From positions 434,001-498,000 of the forward strand of contig NZ_CP049867.1 in the NCBI RefSeq assembly GCF_011299595.1: a stretch of DNA of 64,000 nt. Reading direction: 5' to 3'. Below the pieces are notes generated by a model. The model saw nothing but the letters and a program-made list of their open reading frames with translations, was not told the DNA's origin and searched no databases. The translations under genes and the position numbers were made by a program. Shown piece by piece: positions 17,230-26,674 of the stretch (positions are counted from its first letter, which is position 1; each line of letters begins with the position of its first letter). This DNA is from Nocardioides sp. HDW12B (GTDB taxonomy: Bacteria > Actinomycetota > Actinomycetes > Propionibacteriales > Nocardioidaceae).

Positions 17230-17330
17230 CGCCCCTCCTGGATGCGCCCCTCCTCGGGAGGGCGATGGAGGGGCGGGGGGCGTCAAAGCGTGTTTCCGCT
17301 GCTCAGAGGGGTGTCTTGCCTTCGCCCCTC
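17230..17330. promoter_or_regulatory. Cluster of GAGGGGCG boxes upstream of the primase gene
   Basis: The gap 17196-17376 holds four copies of the 8-mer GAGGGGCG: three as CGCCCCTC at 17230, 17245 and 17323, and one as GAGGGGCG at 17268. They could be operators or iterons for a plasmid-type protein. The gap separates the LysM gene from the primase gene and is the largest break in the operon, so an internal promoter is likely here. Confidence 0.45.
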
Positions 17331-17376
17331 CACGAGTTGAAGAAACATCGGTGAAAGGGGTCGCGTGCTGCTCGAC

Positions 17377-20300
17377 TCAGGCTGTGGGGCGTCGTCTTGC
17401 GTTGCCCCAGCGTTGCCGTCCGACCACGTCGCCGGTCCTTTCGGGCAGGTCGATGGGTGGCAGATGGTCGTCAGTCCGGTTAAAGACATCGTCGGCCAGC
17501 ATCCGTTCGGCGGCTTCCTCGTGCCCTTCGGCAGCAGCGACCTTCACCAGGTCGAGGCGGCAGATGTCGTCGTACGGCGCGGCCTTGCAGGCGGTCTCGG
17601 CCACGTCACGGGCCTTCGACAGGTCGCCGTTGGCGAGTGCGTCGATGACGAGGATGTGCGCGGTGTCGACGATCGCGCAGCCGATGGTCTCGTGGAGTCG
17701 CTCCCCGTCGAGCAGCCAACTCCAGCCCTTCTCTCGCAGCAGGCTGAACGGGATTCCTTCAACGAGCGACATGGCCGTTCTTAGATCCTCGATGCCGTCC
17801 GCACCGCGTGCCTCGCCCCGGGCTCGCAGACGGCGAAACAGGTCGACGTCGACAAGGACGTCCTGGAGTTGGTAGGTCTTCAAGCCCGTCTCTCGATAGG
17901 TCCGGGACTCGCTCGCAGCCGGCAGGTGCGGACTACCCGTTCGGGCGTCGGTGCCGAGCCAGTCGCGAAGGACGCTGAGCTGTGTGCGGGCGCGGGATGG
18001 GGAGACGGCGAACGCGTCAGCGACGGCGCTGCCTGTCGCGCCCTCGGGGTGGAGGGCGAGGAACGCGAACAGTTCGACGAAGTACGGCTTGCGCTTGGTG
18101 ATCACCGGTGCGACCTCGCCGTAGGCCCGGGCGTTCACCGGCCCGAGCAAGGTCAATCGAGGCCGTTCGCTCTCGGAGTCGAACCAGTCCGCGACATCCT
18201 CGTCGAGGGTCGGATCGGCCTCCTCAACGGTCCGACGAAACTGTTCGGGCACGACCGGGGCGAGTGTCTCGACATCTTCAGGCGTCGTCGCGGCGATCTC
18301 GGGATACTCATCGGCGGCTGCGGGCAGTAGGGAGTCCTCTCCGGCGGGTCCTTCCTCGCGCACGTCCGTCAGCTCCTCGCGCAGTGCTCCTGCATGATCG
18401 GCCAGCGACCGCCAGCCGTCCGCTGCCTGGTCGAAGGTGGGGATCGGCACTGGCTCGCTCTCGCGAGTGAGGTCGACGATCGCTGCGCAAGTGGCAGCTT
18501 CCTCGCGGGTCAGCCCGGCAGCGCGGAGGTCGAGTCCGAGGGGGGGCGCCTGGAGCTGTCCCGTGCAGTCGACTTCGATGCTGGTTGCTTCGGGGAGGGG
18601 CGCGCCGAGTGAGACGAGGGCGACGCCGAGTCGCGGGGAGGGCGCTGACAAGAGAGAGGCGAGTTCAGCCGTGCCCGCGTCGGTGCTGATGCCCGTGGTG
18701 ATGATGGCGCGGTAGGGCTCGGGGTCGCCCGAGCCAGCGTCGCGGGCCGCGGTGAGGCTGCGGGTGATCGAGGCAATGGTCTGCTCGCCGTGTGCGTGGT
18801 GTCGCAACCGCATCGGATCGAGTGTGGCCAGCTCCTCCCCGAGACCGATCAGGTCGACCTGGACCAGCACGGACCAGGGGTTGAGTGCCAGTTCGGCGGC
18901 GATGTGCCTGGCCAGAGCCTCTGTTGCAGCCGGGTCGCCGGCCAGTGACACGACGCCGAGGTGCTCCAGGTTCACCAGGTGCAGGCCCCCGGTGGCGTCC
19001 TGGCCGACCGTCACGAGTTGCGGGTACGGCGGGATCACCTCTCGATCCGGCAGGGTTTCCCCGAGATGAGTGGTCCATTCTCGGCCGCCGCCCTTCCACG
19101 GGTCGGGCAGGTCGTCGTCGTGGGCGAGGTGCAGGGTCGCCGATCCGCGCGCCAACGTCACGGTGGCGAGTGAGGGCAGCGCCCTCCCTTCGTCTGCGCA
19201 GGTGGCGGCGAGGTGTCGCAGTGCCCGGTCGAGGCGACCGATCGTGGCCGTGAGGGGGGCGCCCGCGAGGAGTGCCGTCTTCTCGACGTGGCGCAGCTCT
19301 AGTGGTGGAGGGGCGATCGTCTGTCCTGGTCGGCGGTAGCGGAGTTGGGTGTTGCGGTGGGCGCGAACGGCCAGCAGGACGAGCCCGGCCAGGACGGCGC
19401 CCGCTCCGGTCAGGCCAGGCAGCAGCCAGCCGGGCGCGGACGAGTCGACCTCGTCGTCGGGGACGTCGGCGGTGCTGACCTCCGGCTCAGGCTCGGCGGT
19501 CGCCGCGGGTGTCGGCGCTGGGGTCGGCGTCTCGGCCGGTGGTTTGTGCGGGCGTGGTCGCTCGGACTCGGCCGGAGGCGTCTCGGGCGCCTCGGCTTTG
19601 TGGTTGGCGTGTGGGGGAATGCTGATCTCCCAGCCGGGGCGGATCAGGTCCGGGTCGGTCAGCGTGGCGCCGTCCGGCTGGACCGTGTCACGAGACGACT
19701 CGAAGAGCGCCGGATAGCGCATCGGGTCACCCAGCTTCGCCTCGGCGATGTCCGAGAGGGTGTCACCGGGGCGTACGACGTACTCCTCATCGGGGCGGTC
19801 CGGATCAACGCCGGTGGTCACGTCCGGCACCTTGAGCACCGAGCCGGGGACGATGAAGTCGGGGCGCCCGTTGAGTTCCTTCTGGTTGAGCTCGACGATC
19901 TCGGGAAAGCGGGCACCGTCGCCAAGGAGCTGGTCGGCGATTCTCCACAGGCTGTCGCCGCGCTTGACGGTGTAGTCCATGGTCGACGTCTCCGTCGTCG
20001 AATCAGCAGCGACGCTTGGGAGGGGCGCAGGCTCCGGTAGCGCGGGTGCGGCTTCGACCACCGCGAGTCGTGCTTCGGGTAGTGCGGGCGTGGTCGCTGC
20101 AGCGAAGGCTGGAGGCGTCGGGAAGGCCGCGACTGCTGTCGGAGCAGCGACAAAGAGGAGTGCAGCCACAGCGACGAGCTGGCCGACGGCTCGCTGAGGG
20201 GCGCCGAGGCCGGGGAGGGAGGGCGCTGGTAGACCGCGGAGCCTTGCCGCGACCTCGATGAGCACGGAGACGGCGACGAAGAACCAGGCGAGCCACGCGA

Positions 20301-20493
20301 CGCCGGCGATGACGACCATGGCGAGGGTGCCGTCGTCGCGGCTCGACAGCAGTGCTGGGAAGTCGCCTGGGTCGGCCTTCCACGGCGCAGCGCCGATGGC
20401 TAGCAGGAGGAAGGGGACGCCGGCGACGAGGAGCAGGATCACGAGTGTCGCCGCGAGACCTTGGAGGCGTTGTCGAAGCGTGGGCTGGGTCAT
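17377..20493 (-). CDS. Large LysM and BTAD-domain membrane protein
   Basis: A 1038-aa protein. The N-terminus has two to three membrane helices (about 12-34, 57-80, 105-125). Two LysM modules follow (about 172-221 with YTVKRGDSLWRIA, and 238-293 with YVVRPGDTLSDIA), then a Pro/Glu linker and another helix (~356-378). The remainder is cytoplasmic and ends in a winged-helix plus bacterial transcriptional activation (BTAD) region (~785-1000, VDVDLFRRLRARGEARG). The design joins wall binding outside to a regulatory domain inside. It is coupled by 4 nt to the TadG-like gene. The link between pilus and T4SS genes suggests a scaffold or sensor role (inference). Confidence 0.75.
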   Translation of the reverse strand: MTQPTLRQRLQGLAATLVILLLVAGVPFLLLAIGAAPWKADPGDFPALLSSRDDGTLAMVVIAGVAWLAWFFVAVSVLIEVAARLRGLPAPSLPGLGAPQRAVGQLVAVAALLFVAAPTAVAAFPTPPAFAAATTPALPEARLAVVEAAPALPEPAPLPSVAADSTTETSTMDYTVKRGDSLWRIADQLLGDGARFPEIVELNQKELNGRPDFIVPGSVLKVPDVTTGVDPDRPDEEYVVRPGDTLSDIAEAKLGDPMRYPALFESSRDTVQPDGATLTDPDLIRPGWEISIPPHANHKAEAPETPPAESERPRPHKPPAETPTPAPTPAATAEPEPEVSTADVPDDEVDSSAPGWLLPGLTGAGAVLAGLVLLAVRAHRNTQLRYRRPGQTIAPPPLELRHVEKTALLAGAPLTATIGRLDRALRHLAATCADEGRALPSLATVTLARGSATLHLAHDDDLPDPWKGGGREWTTHLGETLPDREVIPPYPQLVTVGQDATGGLHLVNLEHLGVVSLAGDPAATEALARHIAAELALNPWSVLVQVDLIGLGEELATLDPMRLRHHAHGEQTIASITRSLTAARDAGSGDPEPYRAIITTGISTDAGTAELASLLSAPSPRLGVALVSLGAPLPEATSIEVDCTGQLQAPPLGLDLRAAGLTREEAATCAAIVDLTRESEPVPIPTFDQAADGWRSLADHAGALREELTDVREEGPAGEDSLLPAAADEYPEIAATTPEDVETLAPVVPEQFRRTVEEADPTLDEDVADWFDSESERPRLTLLGPVNARAYGEVAPVITKRKPYFVELFAFLALHPEGATGSAVADAFAVSPSRARTQLSVLRDWLGTDARTGSPHLPAASESRTYRETGLKTYQLQDVLVDVDLFRRLRARGEARGADGIEDLRTAMSLVEGIPFSLLREKGWSWLLDGERLHETIGCAIVDTAHILVIDALANGDLSKARDVAETACKAAPYDDICRLDLVKVAAAEGHEEAAERMLADDVFNRTDDHLPPIDLPERTGDVVGRQRWGNARRRPTA

Positions 20494-20915
20494 TGCTCGC
20501 TACCTCCGAGGCTGCGGACCAGGCGTGCTGAGGCTTTGCCCGTGACGGCCAGGTCGCCGAGCCCGATGAAGCTCAAGAACTTGGGCGTGTAGGTGTCCGT
20601 GACGTTCACCGTGATCGTGTCTCCGTCGCTGATGGTCACGTTGCCGGTGACACCGGAGGCGGCGAGGTAGTCCTCCGCTGCGTGGCGAGCGGCCACCGCG
20701 TCGACGGCGACGTAGTCACCCTCGATTGCTGGAGCGGCCTGCACCTGCTCGCCGCCGGTTCTTGCGGCTTGGGCCGCGATGTTGTGAGCGCGTTGCTTGG
20801 CGTGGACCTGTCCGCCGAGGTCGACTGCGAGGCCGACGAGCATCATCATCACGAAGCTCGACGTGACGAGCCAAACGCTGATGGAGCCGCGTTCGTCGCG
20901 AGATCGGACCATCAT
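20490..20915 (-). CDS. TadG/TadE-like pseudopilin, membrane-anchored
   Basis: A 141-aa protein with the RDERGS N-terminal motif shared by three neighbouring TadE-type proteins, one membrane helix (about residues 10-32, followed by DLGGQVHAKQRAHNIAAQAAR) and a small extracytoplasmic domain. It is a minor pilin-like component. The ATG at 20915 makes a 4-nt overlap with the preceding stop. Confidence 0.75.
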   Translation of the reverse strand: MMVRSRDERGSISVWLVTSSFVMMMLVGLAVDLGGQVHAKQRAHNIAAQAARTGGEQVQAAPAIEGDYVAVDAVAARHAAEDYLAASGVTGNVTISDGDTITVNVTDTYTPKFLSFIGLGDLAVTGKASARLVRSLGGSEQ

Positions 20916-21349
20916 CCGCGCTCCCTCCAAGTGTCGAGTGGGCTGCTGATGGTCGCCTCGATGAGGCGGCTGCCTGGGATGCCCGGCACGGACAGGTCGG
21001 CGAGATCAAGACGACACTCGACGGTTGCGGCGACCGAGCCCGGCTCGCCGACTGGCTTGCCGAAGGCTGAGAGGTCGAGGAGGACGTTCACGCTCAGGCA
21101 GTGGATGTCTTGGTTGGACAGGCTCGCCTGCGCGGCCGCCTTAGCGTCGGTTCTTGCCTCCGAGATGGTCCGTGCGATCGAGGCGGACCGGGCGGCGTCG
21201 GCGGCCGCGGACTCGACCGCCGAATGGGTCATGGCGGTCCGTCCCCCGAAGATGATGAGACCGACGAAGAGCACGAAGGCAGGCAGTCCGACAGCGGCTT
21301 CAATCGCGGCCGAGCCTCGCTCGTCTCGCACGAGCATCCGAGAACTCAC
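20912..21349 (-). CDS. TadE-family minor pilin-like protein
   Basis: A 145-aa TadE-like protein. VRDERGSAAIEAAVGLPAFV carries the Glu of pseudopilin N-termini, followed by one membrane helix and a ~100-residue outer domain. It is part of the Tad-like set and coupled by 4 nt on both sides. Confidence 0.8.
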   Translation of the reverse strand: MSSRMLVRDERGSAAIEAAVGLPAFVLFVGLIIFGGRTAMTHSAVESAAADAARSASIARTISEARTDAKAAAQASLSNQDIHCLSVNVLLDLSAFGKPVGEPGSVAATVECRLDLADLSVPGIPGSRLIEATISSPLDTWRERG

Positions 21350-21753
21350 GGGGCCGTCACCCTCTCCACCGGCAGTGAAGCCGACTGCACGATCTCCGGG
21401 TGCCAGCCCGGGATAACGCTGAGACTGCGTCCGGTCACAGTGACGGTGACCCTGGTCGCGGTGCGGTTGGCGGTCGCGCTCGTGCCGGTGAGTACGTCGT
21501 CTCCGCCGGCATCGGCGATGAACGAGGAGGCGGCACTGACGCCGTCAGCTGCCTGGCCGTTCTCCCCACCGGCCGCCCTGGCGCCTTCCTGAGCAGCAGC
21601 GATGGCCACGGTGCGAGCGTGGTAGAACAGCGCGGCTTGCATCCCGAGGAACATCACCGCGAACAGGGCAGGCAGCAAGATGACCAGCTCGATGGAGACC
21701 GAGCCGCGTTCGTCCCGCCGGCTACTTGATGTTGCCGGCCTGCGAGGTGACAT
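21346..21753 (-). CDS. TadE-family minor pilin-like protein
   Basis: A 135-aa TadE-like protein with RRDERGSVSIELVILLPALF (pseudopilin Glu and membrane helix) and the RTVAIAAAQEGARAAGG pattern typical of TadE. The ATG at 21753 lies inside the end of the pilin gene, giving a 32-nt overlap; no better start is present downstream. Coupled by 4 nt to the next TadE gene. Confidence 0.75.
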   Translation of the reverse strand: MSPRRPATSSSRRDERGSVSIELVILLPALFAVMFLGMQAALFYHARTVAIAAAQEGARAAGGENGQAADGVSAASSFIADAGGDDVLTGTSATANRTATRVTVTVTGRSLSVIPGWHPEIVQSASLPVERVTAP

Positions 21754-21919
21754 AGGCCTTGAGGACTGCAACGACGATGCCGACGATGGCGATGACCGCC
21801 ACTGCCCAGAGAACATGCTCCGTGGTCACGGAGCCGCGCTCATCTCGCTCAGACGGCGCACGCCAGCGCGTATCGACTCCGAGGTAGAGCGGCAGCAGGA
21901 GTTCGAGCAGTCGATTCAT
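21722..21919 (-). CDS. Flp-type pilin candidate
   Basis: A 65-aa protein with RDERGSVTTEHVLWAVAVIA: a Thr-Glu pair (the pseudopilin +4/+5-like position) ahead of one long hydrophobic helix and a short polar end. Small size and position before TadC and after the TadE genes fit the major Flp pilin. AAGGAAGGG lies about 8 nt before the ATG. The cleavage site was not determined. Confidence 0.75.
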   Translation of the reverse strand: MNRLLELLLPLYLGVDTRWRAPSERDERGSVTTEHVLWAVAVIAIVGIVVAVLKAYVTSQAGNIK

Positions 21920-21963
21920 CTTGGCTTTCCCTTCCTTTGATGGGTCCCTTCGTGGGCTGGTTG

Positions 21964-22869
21964 TCAGGTGTTGCTGAACATCCGCAGGAGAGACGGGGCA
22001 ACGAGCAGCGCCATGAAGATGACGCCCAGCAGGGAGCCGGGGATGGTCATGCGTTCGCCGACCGCGTTGGCTTCGGCGATCTCGTCGTTGAGCATCGCGG
22101 TGCGCATTGCGGTCGAGCGGGCTCGTAGGTTCGTGTAGACCGACGCACCTTCCTCGCCGGAGAGCCGCATGATGTCGGCGAAGTCGTCGAGCTCAGGCAG
22201 CCCCAGCTCGTCGGCCAGGGCGTGCAGGGCATCCCAGGGTGGCTGTCCGGACCAGCGGGATCGGGTCAGCTCCTCCGACAGGCGGGTGAAGACCCAAGAG
22301 TCGCCGACCTCGGCCGCGGACTCCATCGCCTGCCGCACCCCCGAGCCGTTGTTGCGCTCCAGGGCCACGAGGTCGATGTACGACCCGAGTGCCCGGGCGA
22401 ACTCGAGCCTGGCCTTCCGGGCGTCGTCAACGGCGTTGTAGTTGGGCAGGAAGAACATCACCACCGCCAGCGCGAGCGAGGCGAATGCCGGAATCCCGAC
22501 GGGGAACCCAAGGCCGATCTGCTCGAAGAAGAAGGCGAGCAGTGCCGGGATCACCAAGCCCATGACAGCCATCACGATCTTGTCGCCGTAGAACCGCGCC
22601 AGCGGGATACGCAGCAGGGCCAGCTCACGGGTCGGGGTCCTGATCCAGACTGCGGGCGGGAGGGCCTTGATCGCCCACACGCCGATCCGCTCCTTCCCCT
22701 TCGCAGTGGTCACCGGGCCGAGCGCGTTCGCTCGCCCTCGGGTGGGTGTGAGCCGACTGAGCGCCTCGGCGAGATCCGGCTCGGCCGGCATCAGACGGGC
22801 GATGAGAAGCACGACACCGAGCCCGAGGAAGGCTCCGCCGAGGAGAGCGAACTGGAGTCCGGTGGTCAT
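21964..22869 (-). CDS. Type II secretion F-domain protein, TadC-like
   Basis: A 301-aa inner-membrane platform protein. It has a helix at the N-terminus, paired helices at about 105-150, a T2SF cytoplasmic domain (RLEFARALGSYIDLVALERNNG...) and a last helix near 275-295. It ends 44 bp upstream of the pilin gene and is coupled by 4 nt to TadB. Confidence 0.85.
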   Translation of the reverse strand: MTTGLQFALLGGAFLGLGVVLLIARLMPAEPDLAEALSRLTPTRGRANALGPVTTAKGKERIGVWAIKALPPAVWIRTPTRELALLRIPLARFYGDKIVMAVMGLVIPALLAFFFEQIGLGFPVGIPAFASLALAVVMFFLPNYNAVDDARKARLEFARALGSYIDLVALERNNGSGVRQAMESAAEVGDSWVFTRLSEELTRSRWSGQPPWDALHALADELGLPELDDFADIMRLSGEEGASVYTNLRARSTAMRTAMLNDEIAEANAVGERMTIPGSLLGVIFMALLVAPSLLRMFSNT

Positions 22870-23729
22870 CCGACACCGCCCTGCCTCGATGAGGCGGTGA
22901 CGGGTGACAGGAACCGGGGCATCGCCTGTCCAATGGCCATCCGCTTCATCCAGACGAGCGTGGCGACGTACGCCGCCAGCAGCGCCACAAGGACGACTTG
23001 GCCGAGCGGGCTCTGGTACGGCTCCACGTACGAGCCCGACAGGGCAAGGATTACCAGCACGCCGACGCTGATCAGGGTGACCCAACGGGCTGTTGCTCGT
23101 GGCTTTGCCCGGTCTGCTTCGACCTGGCGTCGAGCGCGTACGTCGGCCGCCACCGACTCGGCGAGGCCTTCGAGGACGCTCGCCAGCCCTGCGCCCCTCC
23201 TGCGCGCTCCGAGGATGAGGTTGGCCGCCACGAGGTCACCGGTGGCGTCGTCCAGCTCGTCGGCGAAGGCCCGCAATGCATCCTCGGTGACCCACCGGGC
23301 GCGGAGCCGAGCGACAAGCCTGGTGACCTCGGGCGCGATGGCAGCAGGAGTCGAGCGGAGAGTGGCAACGAGTGCCTGCTCCAGACCGACGCCGACGGTC
23401 AGGACGCCCGCGAGGGAACGAGTCCATTCCTCCATCGCTTCCAAACGCTTGATCCGCGCGGTCGCCGAGGACGAGGACAACAGCGCCGGCAGCCCGACAA
23501 ACGCCACCGGCACGGCGATCAGGGCGAGCATCCAGCCGGTCACGAGGAACGCGACGACTCCGGCAGCGGCGCCAGAGAGCAGGAGGATGCGGGTCTGCAG
23601 CGACAGCTCAATGGTCCGTCGGGCTCGGGAGGGGCGATCGATGACCGGGGCGGGGCGCAGCCCTACGAAGAGGGCGATCAGGCCACCGACGAGCAGTGCT
23701 CCGGCGAGGGCGGGGACGAGGACGATCAC
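22866..23729 (-). CDS. Type II secretion F-domain protein, TadB-like
   Basis: The 287-aa product has N-terminal helices, a central T2SF domain (TRSLAGVLTVGVGLEQALVA...ILGARRRGAGLASVLEGLAE) and two C-terminal helices. It pairs with TadC as the pilus platform. GTG start overlapping the TadA stop (GTGA). Confidence 0.85.
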   Translation of the reverse strand: MIVLVPALAGALLVGGLIALFVGLRPAPVIDRPSRARRTIELSLQTRILLLSGAAAGVVAFLVTGWMLALIAVPVAFVGLPALLSSSSATARIKRLEAMEEWTRSLAGVLTVGVGLEQALVATLRSTPAAIAPEVTRLVARLRARWVTEDALRAFADELDDATGDLVAANLILGARRRGAGLASVLEGLAESVAADVRARRQVEADRAKPRATARWVTLISVGVLVILALSGSYVEPYQSPLGQVVLVALLAAYVATLVWMKRMAIGQAMPRFLSPVTASSRQGGVG

Positions 23730-25213
23730 GAACGCCCCTCCTGCTGGGCCAGAAAGCCGGCGAGGTCGAAGCCGTACGTCGCGAGCGAGCGGTACTCGTC
23801 AGGCAACACCGAGGGGACGGCGGTGCCGTCGACATCGGGGGCGAAGACATGCGTGGTGGCGTACCCGGTCTCGCGTTCGCCGGGGGCGAGGGCGATGATC
23901 TCAGCCACTCGGCGTCGACGCGTCGAGCGACCGCTCTCGGTCACCGTCCGGAGATCGAGGTGGACGATCACGTCGATGGTCGAGGCCAGCTTGCTGGTCG
24001 CGAGCGCTTGCGTGACGTGCGGTCCGGCTTCCATCGCGCAGGTGACAAGCTTGCGGATCGCCGCGACCGCGTCGGAGGCGTGTGTGGTGGAGATGGACCC
24101 GGTGCCGGACTCCATCGCCTTGATCATCGCCCAGATCTCTTTGCCTCGGACCTCGCCGACGATCTGGCGTGAGAGGTTGAACCGGAATGAGTCCACCAAT
24201 GCTTCGTCAAGGGTGAATTCACCGGCCGATCGCCCGTCAGGGCCGCGTTCGCCGGAGCCGGGCCGGGCCTCCCAAGGGTGGACGATCCGATGGCGGTCGC
24301 GCAGCTCATGCAGGTGCAGCTCGTATTCAGTCTCGAACGTGCCAATCGCCTCCAGCGGGTCGATCTCGGCACACAGAGCCCGGACCAGCGTCGTCTTGCC
24401 CGCCCCCTGCGATCCGGAGACGACGATGCTCCTGCGTGCTCTCACCGCCGCCCTCAGGAACGACGCAGCGACGGGAGTGAGCATCTGCCGGGCGACGAGG
24501 TCTTTGAGGGTGACCTCCATGAGCCGGTGACGCCGAATGACCACGGATGGGCGAGGTGTCACCCAGGCGGCAGCGGCGAGACGGGAGCCGCCATCGAGGC
24601 GCAGATGCAGGCGGGGTTGCGCTTCGGAGAAGCCGCGGGCATTGACCTCACTACGCGAGGCCAGAAAGACCAGGAAGTCGATCAGTTCCTCGTCCGAATC
24701 CGCCACGGGTGGGCCATCGACGAGCGACCCGTCGATGAGGTCGAGCAGCACGTTGTCGTAGCCGGTGATGATGATGTTCTCCACGCGATCGTCGTCGACG
24801 AGCGGCTGGAGCCGGCCGAGCCGGAATAGTGAGTCGAAGACCGCCCGCGCCAGGGCGTCCTGCTCGCTGACCGGCAGCGTCGTCGACCCGGCGTTCACGC
24901 GGTCGGAAACGGTCGACTCGATCAGGTCGAGCACGATCGTCCGCCCCAGTTCCTCCTGTGCGATCTTGTCGAGACGACTGCGGTCGGCGGCAACCGCCTG
25001 GCTGAGCTGCTCGGAGGCTTGAGCGCGCAGGGCAGAGACCAACGACCAGTCGACGTTCCGCCCGATGGGCGCGCTGCTCACAGTGGGCAGGTGTGCCACC
25101 GCTCCCGTCGGACGGCCGGCGCCCACCCGCTCGGTCAAGGGTGGGAGCTGCTGGGCGAACAGCGGCAGCCCGTGCAGGGATGTCTGAGCATCCTCCGAGT
25201 GTTCCGTCGTCAT
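23726..25213 (-). CDS. TadA/CpaF pilus assembly ATPase
   Basis: This 495-aa protein is a GspE/VirB11-superfamily ATPase. It has Walker A GSQGAGKTT, an Asp-box region (EAIGTFETEYELHLHEL), a Walker-B-type segment (RQIVGEVRGKEIWAMIKAM) and the His-box GTGSISTTHAS. It drives polymerisation of the Tad-like pilus. Being in the same operon as VirB4, it could also serve as the VirB11-like ATPase of the transfer system (inference). Coupled by 4 nt on both sides. Confidence 0.9.
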   Translation of the reverse strand: MTTEHSEDAQTSLHGLPLFAQQLPPLTERVGAGRPTGAVAHLPTVSSAPIGRNVDWSLVSALRAQASEQLSQAVAADRSRLDKIAQEELGRTIVLDLIESTVSDRVNAGSTTLPVSEQDALARAVFDSLFRLGRLQPLVDDDRVENIIITGYDNVLLDLIDGSLVDGPPVADSDEELIDFLVFLASRSEVNARGFSEAQPRLHLRLDGGSRLAAAAWVTPRPSVVIRRHRLMEVTLKDLVARQMLTPVAASFLRAAVRARRSIVVSGSQGAGKTTLVRALCAEIDPLEAIGTFETEYELHLHELRDRHRIVHPWEARPGSGERGPDGRSAGEFTLDEALVDSFRFNLSRQIVGEVRGKEIWAMIKAMESGTGSISTTHASDAVAAIRKLVTCAMEAGPHVTQALATSKLASTIDVIVHLDLRTVTESGRSTRRRRVAEIIALAPGERETGYATTHVFAPDVDGTAVPSVLPDEYRSLATYGFDLAGFLAQQEGRS

Positions 25214-25977
25214 GACCGTGCTCCTTCGAGCAGTTGGGTGCGACGGTGGGTGATCGTAGAGTGGACCGTGGCGATCGCTGCATGAAGCGCTCGGGCCAGC
25301 GGCCCGGTCTCGAAGCGTTTGGGTGGTGGGGCACCGCGGGAGAACACCGCTGCTGCGTCGGGATCATCGGGAAGTGACGCCAGCACCGGCAGGTTGACCA
25401 CCGACGCGACCTCTCGGGCGCCGTACGGTTGGCCCTCGGCGACGAGGAACACTCCGGATTGGTGCCAGTCGAGAGATGGGCGCCGGAGCGCGTCGGCCCA
25501 GGACCGTAGAGCCGACAGTGCGGGCAGTGTGGTCCGGCTGACGAGCAGTGCCAGATCGGCGGCATCCAGCAGCGGCTCGGGAGATCCGTTGAGACCGAGT
25601 CGGCCGGCGTCGACGACGACGTCCTGTCCCGTGGCTTCCAAGTCGCCGAGTGTCTCGGCCAACGGGGCCCATAGGTCTCGTAGCGCACTGGCCTGTGTAT
25701 GCGAGCGAGTCCCGGCCACGAACGAGACGTGGGTCCCCTCGATGGGACGGGCGACATCGGCCAGAGCATCACTGAGGTTGCTCGCGGTCAGCGCCAGCTC
25801 GATGAGCCCCGAGTCGTACTCTCGCGTGCCGCGGAAGTAGCCGGCTAGTAGACCTGAACCGCCGGTCGGATCGGCCTCGACGAGCATGACCGGGCGCGGC
25901 CACAGTAACGCCAACCCCAGAGCCGTGGTGGTGACTCCGGGCGACCCGGAAGCGGAGACGAGCGCGACGATCGCCAT
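25210..25977 (-). CDS. CpaE/ParA-like ATPase
   Basis: A 255-aa MinD/ParA-superfamily protein. The N-terminal deviant Walker A is SASGSPGVTTTAL, where the usual GGxGKTT lysine is replaced, so nucleotide use may differ. VEADPTGG and DVVVDAGRLG match later switch motifs. It probably positions the Tad-like machine. The TGA of the SAF gene and this ATG share one base. Confidence 0.75.
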   Translation of the reverse strand: MAIVALVSASGSPGVTTTALGLALLWPRPVMLVEADPTGGSGLLAGYFRGTREYDSGLIELALTASNLSDALADVARPIEGTHVSFVAGTRSHTQASALRDLWAPLAETLGDLEATGQDVVVDAGRLGLNGSPEPLLDAADLALLVSRTTLPALSALRSWADALRRPSLDWHQSGVFLVAEGQPYGAREVASVVNLPVLASLPDDPDAAAVFSRGAPPPKRFETGPLARALHAAIATVHSTITHRRTQLLEGARS

Positions 25978-26657
25978 CAGCGCTCCCGCGAGTCCAGGAC
26001 GAGAGCGATGCGGCCGGTCGCGATGCGCGTCGCCAGCACGCCGGCATCCGCCTCGGGGACGAGCAGGTCGACCACGGTCTGCCCGGTCTCGTCGGAGACG
26101 TGGACACCGACCACGGTGGCGTCGTTGACGAGTGGTGCGCCAGCGGGCAGCTCTTCGTCCTGAGCCGGAGTCACGACGACCCGGACTGTGTCGCCGTATC
26201 GGAGGTCGAGGCCAGGTGCTTGTGCCGGGGTCAGAGCCACCCCGACCACCGAGTGTCCGTCGCCGGGAACGACCTCGTTGGTGAACGAGGCAGGCGTGAG
26301 CATCCCGCCCTCGGCGATGTCCAGCGCCGCTCGCTGCCCGACGATCTGGTCGAGCTCGGACGCGGACACAGGGTTGAGTGCAGGGTCCGTGCTGAGCCGC
26401 ACACGGGCGAGATCGTCGGCCTCGATAACGGCGCCACGCTCGATGTTCTGCCGGGCGACGAGGACCTCTTGGGTATTCGTTGTCGCTGTCCAGGCCCAGG
26501 CGGCGAGGAGCGCACCGAGGCAGATCGCCCCGATCGCCGCAGCGACCAACGCGGGTCGTCGTCGCAGCTTCGGTGGCGGCACAAGCTGCCTAGCGGCGGG
26601 ACCCGTCTCGCGGTCGACGGTCCTGTCGTCTCGGGTGGCTGTTCTGCTCATCCTCAT
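25977..26657 (-). CDS. SAF-domain protein, CpaB/RcpC-like
   Basis: A 226-aa protein with a basic cytoplasmic N-terminus, one membrane helix (~37-58) and an SAF domain (VLVARQNIERGAVIEADDLA) as in CpaB/RcpC of Tad systems. Probably a periplasmic or wall-zone assembly factor. ATG at 26657, with an alternative ATG at 26651. Confidence 0.8.
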   Translation of the reverse strand: MRMSRTATRDDRTVDRETGPAARQLVPPPKLRRRPALVAAAIGAICLGALLAAWAWTATTNTQEVLVARQNIERGAVIEADDLARVRLSTDPALNPVSASELDQIVGQRAALDIAEGGMLTPASFTNEVVPGDGHSVVGVALTPAQAPGLDLRYGDTVRVVVTPAQDEELPAGAPLVNDATVVGVHVSDETGQTVVDLLVPEADAGVLATRIATGRIALVLDSRER

Positions 26658-26674
26658 CGCCTCTCCGTTGCCCG

